From Jatrophihabitans sp. (GTDB taxonomy: Bacteria > Actinomycetota > Actinomycetes > Mycobacteriales > Jatrophihabitantaceae): DNA of 64,000 nt. This document shows, piece by piece, positions 17,325 to 26,819 of this stretch. The notes beneath the pieces are model-generated. The model was not told the origin of the DNA. It ran no database searches and saw only the letters and a list, made by a program, of their open reading frames with translations. The translations under genes were made by a program, and so were the position numbers. The stretch spans positions 62,001 through 126,000 of the forward strand of contig DASWNX010000029.1 of NCBI GenBank assembly GCA_036399055.1. Reading direction: 5' to 3'. How positions within the stretch are numbered: position 1 is the stretch's first letter; every line of letters starts with the position of its first letter.

Positions 17325-17978
17325 ATGACGTATCGCAGCGCCGGCAGGCAGCTCAACGCCGCTCCGGCTGCCCGCTCGTTCCTGCCTCGATTTGTCGAAC
17401 AGACCTCGTCCGGCACGCGGGACTACGACCCGTTCTCCAAGCTGTATGAGGAGCGGATCGTCTTCATCGGCACGGTCATCGATGACATCACCGCCAATGA
17501 CGTCATCGTGCAGCTGCTCTGCTTGGAGTCGGTGGACCCGGACCGCGAGATCACGATCTACATCAACTCCCCCGGCGGGGCGCTGGATTCGCTCATGGCG
17601 ATCTACGACACCATGCAGTTCATTCGGCCCCTGATCCAGACCGTGTGCATGGGCCAGGCCAATTCGGCGGCGGCGGTGCTCTTGGGCGCCGGCACCAAGG
17701 GCAAGCGGTTCGCGCTGCCCAACGCCCGAGTGCTGATCCATCAGCCATCCAGCGGTGGCATCCAAGGCCAGGTCTCAGATCTGCAGATTCACGCCGAGGA
17801 GATGTCGCGCCTGCGCGATCAGCTCGAGGAGATCTTGGCCAAGCACACCGGCCGGTCGATCGCCCAGATCCGCGAGGACATCGAGCGCGACAGGTTCCTC
17901 ACCGCTGAAGAAGCGGTCGACTATGGCCTTATCGACGGTGTGATTCAATCTCGGGCGCTCGCCGCAGCACCGGCTTAG
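17325..17978 (+). CDS. clpP: ATP-dependent Clp protease proteolytic subunit, second paralogue
   Basis: A 217-residue partner ClpP. Its N-terminal extension (RFVEQTSSGTRDYDPFSKLYEERIVFIG) is typical of the ClpP2/ClpP4 type. The triad is Ser in GQANSAAAV, His in LIHQPSSG and Asp in IREDIERDRFL. It starts 2 bp after the first clpP, and the two very probably form a hetero-tetradecamer. In Streptomyces such secondary pairs are induced when the main ClpP is lost; whether that applies here is inference. Confidence 0.95.
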   Translation: MTYRSAGRQLNAAPAARSFLPRFVEQTSSGTRDYDPFSKLYEERIVFIGTVIDDITANDVIVQLLCLESVDPDREITIYINSPGGALDSLMAIYDTMQFIRPLIQTVCMGQANSAAAVLLGAGTKGKRFALPNARVLIHQPSSGGIQGQVSDLQIHAEEMSRLRDQLEEILAKHTGRSIAQIREDIERDRFLTAEEAVDYGLIDGVIQSRALAAAPA

Positions 17979-18059
17979 CAGGCTCCGCGCTGAACCCTCC
18001 CCGTGCCTCACCTTTGACACCGAAGGAACGCATCGACGAACAACCCTGAACTGGTCCGT

Positions 18060-18318
18060 CAGCTGCCGCCGCGGTCGGTGCTGCGGACACTGCCCTGATC
18101 GGGCAGCTCCTGCATCCAGACGCCATCTGGGAGATGGCGAGCGCGCCGATGCAGTAGTGCGCTCCCAAGCCGAAGCCGAAGGACAGGTGTCGGCCGCGCT
18201 CGGTCAACTCGAAACCCCGGGGCGCTCCGACCGTGGCTGTGCTCGTCGCGGCCCAGCGCCGCGTACGACATCATCACGGTTCACCTGTCGGATCAGCACG
18301 CCACCCGTGGCGATCCGG
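18060..18318 (-). pseudogene. Cytochrome P450 C-terminal remnant
   Basis: Reading leftward, three different frames give consecutive pieces of a P450 C-terminus: GGVLIRQVN, then VMMSYAALGRDEHSHG, then FELTERGRHLSFGFGLGAHYCIGA, the haem loop with its Cys ligand. At least two frameshifts separate them and the N-terminal three quarters are absent. It abuts the stop codon of the flavin monooxygenase, so it may once have ended the NRPS operon. It cannot make a functional enzyme. Confidence 0.8.
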
Positions 18319-19515
18319 TCATCGGACCGAGGCCAAGACAGCCGGCTCAGTCGCCGGGAACAGCAGAACGCTGGCGTTCTGCTCGGCGAACTTCGATTCC
18401 CGGGTGAACTTGAAGTACAGCGCCCGCATCCGATGCTTGATGGGGCCCTCTAGCTGCTCGACCTGACTGAGCGCATACGAGGCTTCGACCATGATCTGAG
18501 TGCGCGGGATCCGCACCGCCTCATAGCCGCGCAAGCCCGGCTCGACGCCGGGCTGGGCGGCCAATTGCTGGGCCAACACCACCGCATCCTCCACGGCCAT
18601 CGCCGCACCCTGGCCGAGGCTGACCAGCATGGGATGGGCCGCGTCGCCGAGCAGGGTGACTGGACCCTGCCCCCAGGTGTCGCGGAACGGCCGGTCCTGG
18701 GCACGTACCGTCACGATGCTCTCCGCCGGTGTCCTGCGAATCACCTCTGGCACCTCAGGCGCCCAGCCCGCGAACACCCGTTCTACCTCGGCCTTCACGT
18801 CGGCGCCGGCGGGCTGGCCCGGCGCGGTGTTCTTGGTGCCCCACCAGTACGCGCGGCCGTTGCCGATATCGGCCAGCCCGAATCTTTCGCCGGCGCCCCA
18901 GTAGTGAGCGGCAAAGCCGGGCACGAACTTCGGGTGCTCGAACGGCACGGTAGCCAGCCAGCAGACGTAGCCGCCGTCCCGGACCTCTTCAGTGCCGATC
19001 ACCTGCTTGCGGATCGCGGAATTGAAACCATCAGCACCGATCAGCAGGTCACCGGTTGCCTGCCGCCCGTCGGTGAAGTCAACCTGCACGCCGGTGTCGG
19101 TGACCCGGAAACCGGTTGCCACCGCGCCAAGCTCGATCCGCAGATCAGAGCCGGCCGCGGCCAGCAAGGCTGCCTGCAGATCGGCCCGGTGAACTGCGAA
19201 GCTGGGTGCGTCCTGCTTGCGGGCGAACTCCCTGAAGTCCATCGAGCGGATGAGCCGACCCTTGCGGGTACGGAAATCCAGGCTTTCGAAGACGCGGCCG
19301 CGGGCAGCCAATTCCTCTTCGAGGTGAATGTCGAGGGTGTGCAGCGCCGATACTGCGTTACACATGAACGAGACCGCGGTGGCGCCCGCCCTGAGCTCGC
19401 GGGCACGCTCCCAAATCTCCACCTCCAGCCCGACCTTGCGCAGGGTAGCGGCGGCTGCCAGGCCGCCGATGCCGCCACCGACGATGATCGCCTTCTTCGC
19501 GCGGTTCTCGGTCAT
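18319..19515 (-). CDS. FAD-dependent monooxygenase
   Basis: A 398-residue class A flavoprotein hydroxylase (salicylate/kynurenine hydroxylase type). FAD motifs: GGGIGGLAAA near residue 12, GADGFNS near 159, and GDAAHPMLVSLGQGAAMAVEDA near 290-309. It would use NAD(P)H and O2 to hydroxylate an aromatic or related substrate. Its ATG overlaps the NRPS stop by 4 bp, so it is coupled to the NRPS and probably tailors its substrate or product. Confidence 0.9.
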   Translation of the reverse strand: MTENRAKKAIIVGGGIGGLAAAATLRKVGLEVEIWERARELRAGATAVSFMCNAVSALHTLDIHLEEELAARGRVFESLDFRTRKGRLIRSMDFREFARKQDAPSFAVHRADLQAALLAAAGSDLRIELGAVATGFRVTDTGVQVDFTDGRQATGDLLIGADGFNSAIRKQVIGTEEVRDGGYVCWLATVPFEHPKFVPGFAAHYWGAGERFGLADIGNGRAYWWGTKNTAPGQPAGADVKAEVERVFAGWAPEVPEVIRRTPAESIVTVRAQDRPFRDTWGQGPVTLLGDAAHPMLVSLGQGAAMAVEDAVVLAQQLAAQPGVEPGLRGYEAVRIPRTQIMVEASYALSQVEQLEGPIKHRMRALYFKFTRESKFAEQNASVLLFPATEPAVLASVR

Positions 19516-22500
19516 GCTCGCTTCCTATCTGTCGCAATGTCGGATGGGTTCGACCGCAAGACGCGATTGATCGTGTCGGCGATCCCTTCCACGTATGGTT
19601 CATCCAGCAGCACCAGGTGATCGCCGTCGACATCGACGACTTCGATCCGGCCGGTGGTCATCGCCGACCAGCCGTTGGTGGAGTCGGTGTGCAGGCTTCG
19701 GGCAGCACCGTGCATCGGCTGCAATACCGCTGGCAGTTGCGCGGTGGCGCGCAGCAACAGCAGATCCTGCGGCGCCGGTTCAGGCTGATAGGTCAACAGC
19801 GCCTGCCAGTGCGCCTTGAACATCGAGAACAGCCGACGCACCTGTTCGGCGGAGCCGGTGTCGGCCAACACCCCGGCTGCCGCAGCACGATCGGCGACGA
19901 AGTCGAACGCCCGGTCGGCATCGAGGTCGGCCGGCACCGCCTCCACCTCGGTCAGGCCGCCGTGCTCGGCCCAGAGCATCTCCCAGAAGAACCACTCCAA
20001 CAGCGAACGGTCGGCGATCTCCGGACGTTGGCCCTGCTCGATTGCGATCGGGTCGATGAGGATCAGTTGGGCCACCCCGGCTGGCTCGACGGCGGTGATC
20101 TGACGGGCCATCTCGAATGCGATGAAGCCGCCGAAGGACCAGCCACCGATGTTGTACGGCCCGCTCGGCTGTATCCGGCGGATCGCTGCTACGTACAGTG
20201 CCGCGAGTTCAGGAACCGATCCAAGCGGTTCGCTGCCGCCGACGCTGCCCGGCGCTTGCAGTGCGTACACCGGCTGATCAGCGCCTAGGCGCTCGGTCAA
20301 GCCTCGGTAGCACAAGACGTTGCCGCCAAGCGGATGGACCAGGAACAGCGGCCGTCGCGACCCGGTCGAGCGCATCGGCACCACTGGGTCGAAGGTTCCC
20401 CGGTCCGGCGCCGACCGCAGCCGAGCTGCCAGCGCCGCTACGGAGGGCGCCGTGATCAGAGCCGACACCGGCATTGGGGCACCGAACCGTTTCTCGATCA
20501 GCACCGTCAGCCGCATCGCCGACAGCGACGTCCCGCCGGCCTCGAAGAAGTTGTCCTCGATGCCGATCTGGTCGGACTCGAGCACCTGACGCACCAGCTC
20601 GAGCACGCCGCCTTCCCAACTATCCCGGGCCGGTCGGCCCGAGGAGATCCGTCCGGAGGCAAGCGGCAGCTCAGCCAGTGCCGCGTCGTCCCGTTTGCCG
20701 CTGGCCGTGCGCGGGAATGCCGAGATCCACTCGAAATAGCTCGGCACCATGTAACCGGGCAGCGCGCCATGCAGGTAGCCGCGCAGCTCCTCGATGTCCA
20801 GCTCGGCCGGATCACCGGTCAGGTAGGCCACCAGGAACGCGTCAGCACCGGCGGCCCGGCTACGCGCGATCACCGCGACGTCAACCAGCGCCGGATTCTT
20901 TCGGCCCGCGGCCCGGATAGCCAATTCGACCTCGGCCAGTTCGACCCGGAATCCTCGTACCTTGACTTGGGAATCCGCTCGGCCGAGCCAGACAAGCTCG
21001 CCGCCGGGCAGCCTGGTCGCTAGATCACCGGTGCGGTAGATCCGCACACCTTCGCGATAGCTGAACCGTTCGGCAGTCAATTCCGGCTGGCCGAGGTAGC
21101 CATCGGCCAGACATAGCCCTTGGGCGTACAACTCGCCTCTGCCGCCGTCCGGCACATGCCGAAGCTGGTCATCCAGCAGGAGTAGCTCAACGCCGGTGAT
21201 CGGCCGCCCGATCGGCGGTAACTCGGGAAACAGTTGTGGGTCACCGGTCATCGGGAAACTGGTCAGCAGATGCGTTTCGGTAGGCCCGTACTGATTCTCC
21301 AGCACGGTGCCCGGTAGCGCGGCACAGAACTGCCGAATCTGCTCGGTGACCCGCAACTGCTCGCCGGAGGAGATGATCGTCGACAGCCGAGACGGCCGCA
21401 GCCCGAGCGTGACGGATGCCTCGGCCAGCTGCTGCAATGCGACGTAGGGCAGGAACACCCTTTCCACGCCGCTTGATTCGAGCAGCCTGAGCAGCTCAGG
21501 CATGTCATGCCGGTGGCTCTCGTCGATCAGCTGCAACTGGCCGCCGGCGTACAGCGTCGAGAGAATCTCCTGGAAGGCGACGTCGAAGCTGAGCGGGGCG
21601 AACTGCAGGGTGACCCGAGCGGTCCGGCCGCTCACGGCTTGCTCCTGCCAGCTCGCGTAGTTGGCCAGCACCCGGTGTGGGATTTGCACCCCCTTCGGCA
21701 AGCCGGTCGAGCCGGAGGTGAACAGCACGTAGGCGACGCTGTCCGGATCCAGCCGGGGCAGGCTTGCCGCCGCGGCGGCATCGCCGGCCGGTTCGGCCAG
21801 CAGTTGCTCGACCGCAACCACCAGCGACGGGTCGACGCCGGGTTGGTCACCGGCCTGGGACGTGACCACCACGGCCGGCTGTGACCGTTCGACCATTCTG
21901 GCTATCCGATCCGGTGGGTAGGTCACGTCCAGCGGCACGCACGCGCAACCGGCCCTGGCGACGCCGATGATCACGGCGATCGCCTCCGGTGAGCGGTGCA
22001 TCGCGATGCCGATGTGGCTACCGGGACGGGCCCCCAGCGCGATCAAACGGCGTGCGATGCGCTCCGATGCCTGCCACAGCTGCTGATAACTCCACCGGAC
22101 GTCGTGGTGGGCGACCGCGATTGCCGACGGTCGCTGCCGGGCGTGGCGGTCCAATCGATCGATCACCGTGTGCGGCGCCGGATGGGTCGTCGGTTCCGGC
22201 AGCGTGGTGGGCAGGAACTCCAAGCCGACCGGCTCGGTGGGATGCGTGACCAGGTGGTCGAGGATATCGAGGTAACTCGCGGCCAGCTGTTCGGCCTGGG
22301 CCCGGCCGAACGTCCGGCCGTCCAGGTCGAAGCGCAGCCACAGCCGGTCGTCGGCCGGGTCCAGCACCGCGTTCAGAAGCAGGGCGAAGTTGGTTTCTTC
22401 CCACGTCTGAAAGTCGATGAGGTCCACCTCATCGTGCTTTAGCAGGTCGTTGAGCACCCGCAGGTGGACGAAGTTGAAGGCGGTGTCGAACGGCAACCGG

Positions 22501-25500
22501 CCGCCGAGATCACGCTGGATTGCGCTGAGCGGGTAGCGGCGGTGCTGGTGATTGTCCTGATCGGCCGCGTACAACGCCTGGGCGATGGCCAGCCATGAGC
22601 CGGTGACCGAGCGCAGCCGTACCGGTAGCGTGCCCAGGAACAGGCCGGTGACCCGTTCGGCATCGCTACGTTCCGGCCGGCCACCCGTGACCAGGCCGAT
22701 GGTGATGTCATCGGCCCCGGTGAGCAGCCGCAGCAGCCCGAAGTAGGCCGCGAACAGCACCGATTTCAGCGGCAGCTCGTGCTCTCGCGCCAGGTCCCGG
22801 GCCCGGGCCTCTAGGCCGGCCGGCAACTCGACCCGCAGCGCGATCAGCTCGCCGCTGTCCGGTCGTACGTGCGGCCGCGATCCGGTCAGCTGGATCGGCT
22901 CGACCTGGTCGAGTTTCTGCTGCCAATAATGGCGTGATTCCGGATCAGCCTCGGCCTGCCGCACAGCCCGGACGTGATACCCGGGAGACGGCCGCTCGGT
23001 CAGCCCCACCGGGTCGATCGAGGCGCCGGCCAGGTGGAGGTAGTCCTGCAAAAGCTCGCCGACCAGAGTCGCCACGCTCCAGCCGTCCAGAATCGCGTGG
23101 TGGAAGCTGAACACCAACTCCACAGTGTCCGGCAGCAGATGGACCCGGAAGAGGTACAGCGGCGCGGCGTCGAAGACATAACGGTGGAAGCGGCGATCGG
23201 CGACATGGTTCTCGATCGCCGCCTCCGCATCCTCCGCGGCGACGGACCGCAGGTCCCGGAACTCCAGGCCACCGGCCACCTCCGCGGCGACCAGCTGCAC
23301 CGGCTCGCTGAAGCTACCCAGGTCGAACCATGACCGCAGCACCGGATGCCGGCGCTTCACAAGCTCGAACGCACGGGTGAAGTCGGCAACGAAGCGATCC
23401 TCGTCCCGCCGGATGCGCAGCGAGTAGCGGAACACGTCGTGATAGACGGCCGAACGTTCGTGCTCGGCGCTGTGGTAGAGCAGACCGAGTTGAAGGTCAG
23501 TCGCCGGATAGCCGTCCACGGCGCCGAGGACCGGGTTCGGCCGAGTGAGCATCGCCGCGTCGGCCGGACGGAGCAGTTCGAACGGCGCCAACGGCTCATC
23601 GGCCTGAGCTGATGGGCTGCTCGAAGCGCGCTCGGCCAGGCCGGCAACCGTCGGCCGGCGGATCAGGTCGGCCAGTTCGAAGTAGATGCCTTCCTTCTCC
23701 GCGGCTGCGCGGATCTGCAGCATGGTGATCGAGTCACCGCCGACGGTGAAGTAGTTGTCGTGCACCCCGATCGCCTCGACCTTGAGCACGCTGCGCCAGA
23801 TGGCCGCGATCGAGGCCTCCAGTTCGGTGCGCGGCGGGTCGACGCTGGCCGGTTGGCCCTCCAGCAGCAGCGAAAGCGCCGCGCGGTCGGCCTTACCGTT
23901 GGGGCTCAGGGGAATCGACTCGATGAGCTGGAACACCGACGGCACCAGATAGTCGGGCAGCCGGCGTTGCAGCTCCTGCCGCAACACGGCCGGGGTCAGG
24001 CTCGGATCGCCGACGTAGTAGGCGACGAGCATCAGCGACCCGGTCGGGCCCGGCTGACCGGCGGCCACCGCCGCACGAACCCCGTCGATCTCGGTGAGCG
24101 CGGACTCGACCTCGCCGAGTTCAACCCGGTTGCCCCGGATCTTCAACTGCCCGTCGATGCGTCCCAAGAAGCTGATCTCGCCATCGGCGGCACGGGTCAC
24201 CAGGTCACCGGTGCGATACAGCGTCGGATAGTCCGACAGCGAGCCGATCGCCGGGTTGGCGACGAATTTCTCCGCGGTCAGCTCCGGGCGGTTGAGGTAT
24301 CCGCGGCCGACGCCGACCCCCGCGATGTACAGCTCGCCGGCCAGCCCGACCGGTTGCACCAGCCCGTGCCGATCCATCACGAAGAGTTCGATGTTGTCGA
24401 TCGGACGGCCGATGGGCACCCGGCTCAGTTCCAGGTCCGGGTCGGCCGGGCAGTCGTAGTAGCTGACATCGACGGTCGCCTCGGTGGGGCCGTACAGGTT
24501 CACCAGCCTGGCCGGCTCGGCACTGTGCGATGCGAGCGTGGCGAACCGCCGGACTTGCTGCGGTAGCAGCGCCTCGCCACTGCAGAACACTCGCCGCAGG
24601 CTGCCCAGCGGGTTGGCCGGGCGATCGGGGTTGCGCTGCTCCTCCTCGGCGAGGTCGAGAAACGGGTCGAGCATCGACGGCACGAAGTGCGCGACGGTCA
24701 CCCCGTACTCGGCCACCGCCCGAGCCAGTTGCCGCGGGTCCTTCTCGTGCCCGGGCGCCAGGAGCACCACCCGTGCACCGGCCAGCATCCACCAGAACAG
24801 TTCCCAGACCGAGACATCGAAGGAGATCGGAGTCTTCTGGATGAGCACGTCGTCCGGGCCGAGCGGATAGCGTCTGTCCATCCAGCGCAGTCGGTTTATC
24901 ACTGACCGGTGCTCGATGAGCGCGCCTTTAGGACGGCCGGTCGACCCTGAGGTGTAAATGATGTAGGCGAGGTTGTCGCCGGTGACCGCCGCCGGCTCCG
25001 CCGGCTGCGGGCAGCTGGGCAGTCCCCGGCTGAGATCGTGCCGGATCGCCGCGCCCCAGTCGACCTCCTGATCGATCCGGCCGTCATGCAGCACGATCCG
25101 GGCGCCGCTGTCGCGCAGGATGAACTCGATCCGGTTGGCTGGATAGCCGAGATCGATGGGCAGGTAGGCCCCGCCGGCCTTGAGCACCGCCAGGATCGCG
25201 ATGATCATCGCCGGACTGCGTTCGAGCAGGATGGCCACCGGCTCTTCGACCGTTAGGCCGTCGGCATGTAGTACCGCCGCCAGCGCGTCGGACTCGGCAT
25301 CGAGCTCCCGGTAGGTGAGTTGCCGCTTGCTCTGGTCATCCAGCACCGCGACTGCGTCCGGCGTTCGGGCCGCCTGGGCCTGGAATTGGGCCGCCAGGGT
25401 GGTCTGCTCATCGAACGGGAATCGGGTCCGGTTGACCTGCCGGGATACCGCCTCCAGTTCGGCCGGATCGAGCATCGGCAGCTGCTGCGCCTGCCGGTCC

Positions 25501-26756
25501 GGCTCGTCCAGCGCACTACGAAGCAGCGTCTGCAGGTGGCGGACGAAGTCCTCGATCCGGTAGTCGTCATCGAACACGTCGCAGCCGTAGTCGAGGTCGA
25601 CCTGCACATCGCTGACATCGTCCAACTCGTTGACCACGATGCCGAGCGCGTCGTCGTCATGCGCACGGGCCTGTACCACGGTGTCGTAACGCAAACCGGG
25701 AATGGTGGGTGGACTCGGCCATTGCAGGTAGGCGATGGTCACGTCGAACAGCCTCTTGGGGCCCTGGCCGCTGTTCGGCAGAGCCGCCAGCAGATCACCG
25801 ACAGCCAGCCTCTCATGAGCCTTCAATCCGCGGGTGCCGGCACGTACGGCGGTCACCAGCTCGGTGAAGGTCTGCTCGGCGCCGATGGTCAGCCGAAGCG
25901 GCAGCGTGTTGGCGAAGTGCCCGACCATCTGCTGCTCGGTAGTGCTGGGCCGGTTCAGCAGGGGCACCCCGACGCACACGTCATCGGTACGGTGCACCCG
26001 GCTCAGATAGAGGCCCAACACACCGGTCATGAAAGCGAAAACCGAATGGCCCTGGCCACGTATCCGATCGATCAGCTCGCGTTCCACGGTGAAGTGGTGG
26101 CGCGCGCTGCGCCGGCTGCCGGCGGGTTCCCGGCGTTGGTAGAGCGCGGGCTCCAGACCGGCCAGTTCGGCACGGAAGTGCTCCTGCGCGCTGGAATGCC
26201 CCAACGATGCGCGGAATCCCTGATCGAGCTCGATCGCCGTCCGGTACGACGGCGCCGGCCGGTCGGGCAGCTTCCCGGTTTCCTGCAGGGTGGCCAGGTC
26301 CCGGCGGAACTGGGCCATGATCAGGTTGAGGCTCCAGGCATCGTTCAGGATGTGTAGCGAGCGGACATACACATAGGCGACCTGGGGTGACTCTCGAATG
26401 ACGGCCAGTTGCACGAGTTGCGATCGAAGCGGCTTGAACGGCGTGTCGAACGCCTCGCGCAACCAGTCCGCACTGGCCTGCCGGGGATCGGCCGCACCGG
26501 ACAGGTCGACGAGCTCCACCGTAGGTGGTGTTTCGGCCAGCCACTGGTACGGAACGCCGTCCCGTTCGTCGATCCGCATCCGCAGCGCGTCATTGCGCTC
26601 GGCCGCCCGAGCCAGGCATGCCTGGAGCTCGGCATCGGAGCTGGCGCCGACAATGCGGTCATAGATGAAGACGTTGAACTGCGGTAGTTCCGGAAAGAGC
26701 GAATTGGCCACCCACACGTCACGTTGGCAGGCAGTCAGCTGGTACGTCGAAGTCAT
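19512..26756 (-). CDS. Bimodular non-ribosomal peptide synthetase (C-A-T-C-A-T-TE)
   Basis: A 2414-residue synthetase. C1 (1-440) has the altered core LHILNDAWS (134-142). A1 (450-965) has pocket residues D647 V648 W651 H690 F724 S726 L754 V762 D763 K955, the classic serine code. T1 carries GGDS with Ser1009. C2 (1080-1510) has intact HHAILDG (1219-1225). A2 (1530-2030) has residues D V Q V I S Q L L K, which I cannot assign. T2 carries GGTS with Ser2077. The thioesterase (2135-2400) has GWSFGG (Ser2207), Asp2235 and His2380. It predicts an N-capped or C1-primed Ser-X dipeptide released by hydrolysis or cyclisation. No MbtH gene is seen in the window. It lies third in an operon with an SDR, a SIS isomerase and a monooxygenase. 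Confidence 0.96.
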   Translation of the reverse strand: MTSTYQLTACQRDVWVANSLFPELPQFNVFIYDRIVGASSDAELQACLARAAERNDALRMRIDERDGVPYQWLAETPPTVELVDLSGAADPRQASADWLREAFDTPFKPLRSQLVQLAVIRESPQVAYVYVRSLHILNDAWSLNLIMAQFRRDLATLQETGKLPDRPAPSYRTAIELDQGFRASLGHSSAQEHFRAELAGLEPALYQRREPAGSRRSARHHFTVERELIDRIRGQGHSVFAFMTGVLGLYLSRVHRTDDVCVGVPLLNRPSTTEQQMVGHFANTLPLRLTIGAEQTFTELVTAVRAGTRGLKAHERLAVGDLLAALPNSGQGPKRLFDVTIAYLQWPSPPTIPGLRYDTVVQARAHDDDALGIVVNELDDVSDVQVDLDYGCDVFDDDYRIEDFVRHLQTLLRSALDEPDRQAQQLPMLDPAELEAVSRQVNRTRFPFDEQTTLAAQFQAQAARTPDAVAVLDDQSKRQLTYRELDAESDALAAVLHADGLTVEEPVAILLERSPAMIIAILAVLKAGGAYLPIDLGYPANRIEFILRDSGARIVLHDGRIDQEVDWGAAIRHDLSRGLPSCPQPAEPAAVTGDNLAYIIYTSGSTGRPKGALIEHRSVINRLRWMDRRYPLGPDDVLIQKTPISFDVSVWELFWWMLAGARVVLLAPGHEKDPRQLARAVAEYGVTVAHFVPSMLDPFLDLAEEEQRNPDRPANPLGSLRRVFCSGEALLPQQVRRFATLASHSAEPARLVNLYGPTEATVDVSYYDCPADPDLELSRVPIGRPIDNIELFVMDRHGLVQPVGLAGELYIAGVGVGRGYLNRPELTAEKFVANPAIGSLSDYPTLYRTGDLVTRAADGEISFLGRIDGQLKIRGNRVELGEVESALTEIDGVRAAVAAGQPGPTGSLMLVAYYVGDPSLTPAVLRQELQRRLPDYLVPSVFQLIESIPLSPNGKADRAALSLLLEGQPASVDPPRTELEASIAAIWRSVLKVEAIGVHDNYFTVGGDSITMLQIRAAAEKEGIYFELADLIRRPTVAGLAERASSSPSAQADEPLAPFELLRPADAAMLTRPNPVLGAVDGYPATDLQLGLLYHSAEHERSAVYHDVFRYSLRIRRDEDRFVADFTRAFELVKRRHPVLRSWFDLGSFSEPVQLVAAEVAGGLEFRDLRSVAAEDAEAAIENHVADRRFHRYVFDAAPLYLFRVHLLPDTVELVFSFHHAILDGWSVATLVGELLQDYLHLAGASIDPVGLTERPSPGYHVRAVRQAEADPESRHYWQQKLDQVEPIQLTGSRPHVRPDSGELIALRVELPAGLEARARDLAREHELPLKSVLFAAYFGLLRLLTGADDITIGLVTGGRPERSDAERVTGLFLGTLPVRLRSVTGSWLAIAQALYAADQDNHQHRRYPLSAIQRDLGGRLPFDTAFNFVHLRVLNDLLKHDEVDLIDFQTWEETNFALLLNAVLDPADDRLWLRFDLDGRTFGRAQAEQLAASYLDILDHLVTHPTEPVGLEFLPTTLPEPTTHPAPHTVIDRLDRHARQRPSAIAVAHHDVRWSYQQLWQASERIARRLIALGARPGSHIGIAMHRSPEAIAVIIGVARAGCACVPLDVTYPPDRIARMVERSQPAVVVTSQAGDQPGVDPSLVVAVEQLLAEPAGDAAAAASLPRLDPDSVAYVLFTSGSTGLPKGVQIPHRVLANYASWQEQAVSGRTARVTLQFAPLSFDVAFQEILSTLYAGGQLQLIDESHRHDMPELLRLLESSGVERVFLPYVALQQLAEASVTLGLRPSRLSTIISSGEQLRVTEQIRQFCAALPGTVLENQYGPTETHLLTSFPMTGDPQLFPELPPIGRPITGVELLLLDDQLRHVPDGGRGELYAQGLCLADGYLGQPELTAERFSYREGVRIYRTGDLATRLPGGELVWLGRADSQVKVRGFRVELAEVELAIRAAGRKNPALVDVAVIARSRAAGADAFLVAYLTGDPAELDIEELRGYLHGALPGYMVPSYFEWISAFPRTASGKRDDAALAELPLASGRISSGRPARDSWEGGVLELVRQVLESDQIGIEDNFFEAGGTSLSAMRLTVLIEKRFGAPMPVSALITAPSVAALAARLRSAPDRGTFDPVVPMRSTGSRRPLFLVHPLGGNVLCYRGLTERLGADQPVYALQAPGSVGGSEPLGSVPELAALYVAAIRRIQPSGPYNIGGWSFGGFIAFEMARQITAVEPAGVAQLILIDPIAIEQGQRPEIADRSLLEWFFWEMLWAEHGGLTEVEAVPADLDADRAFDFVADRAAAAGVLADTGSAEQVRRLFSMFKAHWQALLTYQPEPAPQDLLLLRATAQLPAVLQPMHGAARSLHTDSTNGWSAMTTGRIEVVDVDGDHLVLLDEPYVEGIADTINRVLRSNPSDIATDRKRA

Positions 26757-26819
26757 CTGCCGGTATCCCTTGAGTGCACTGAAGTGGTGTCCACTGGCTG
26801 AACGAGATCCCGAAGCTGC

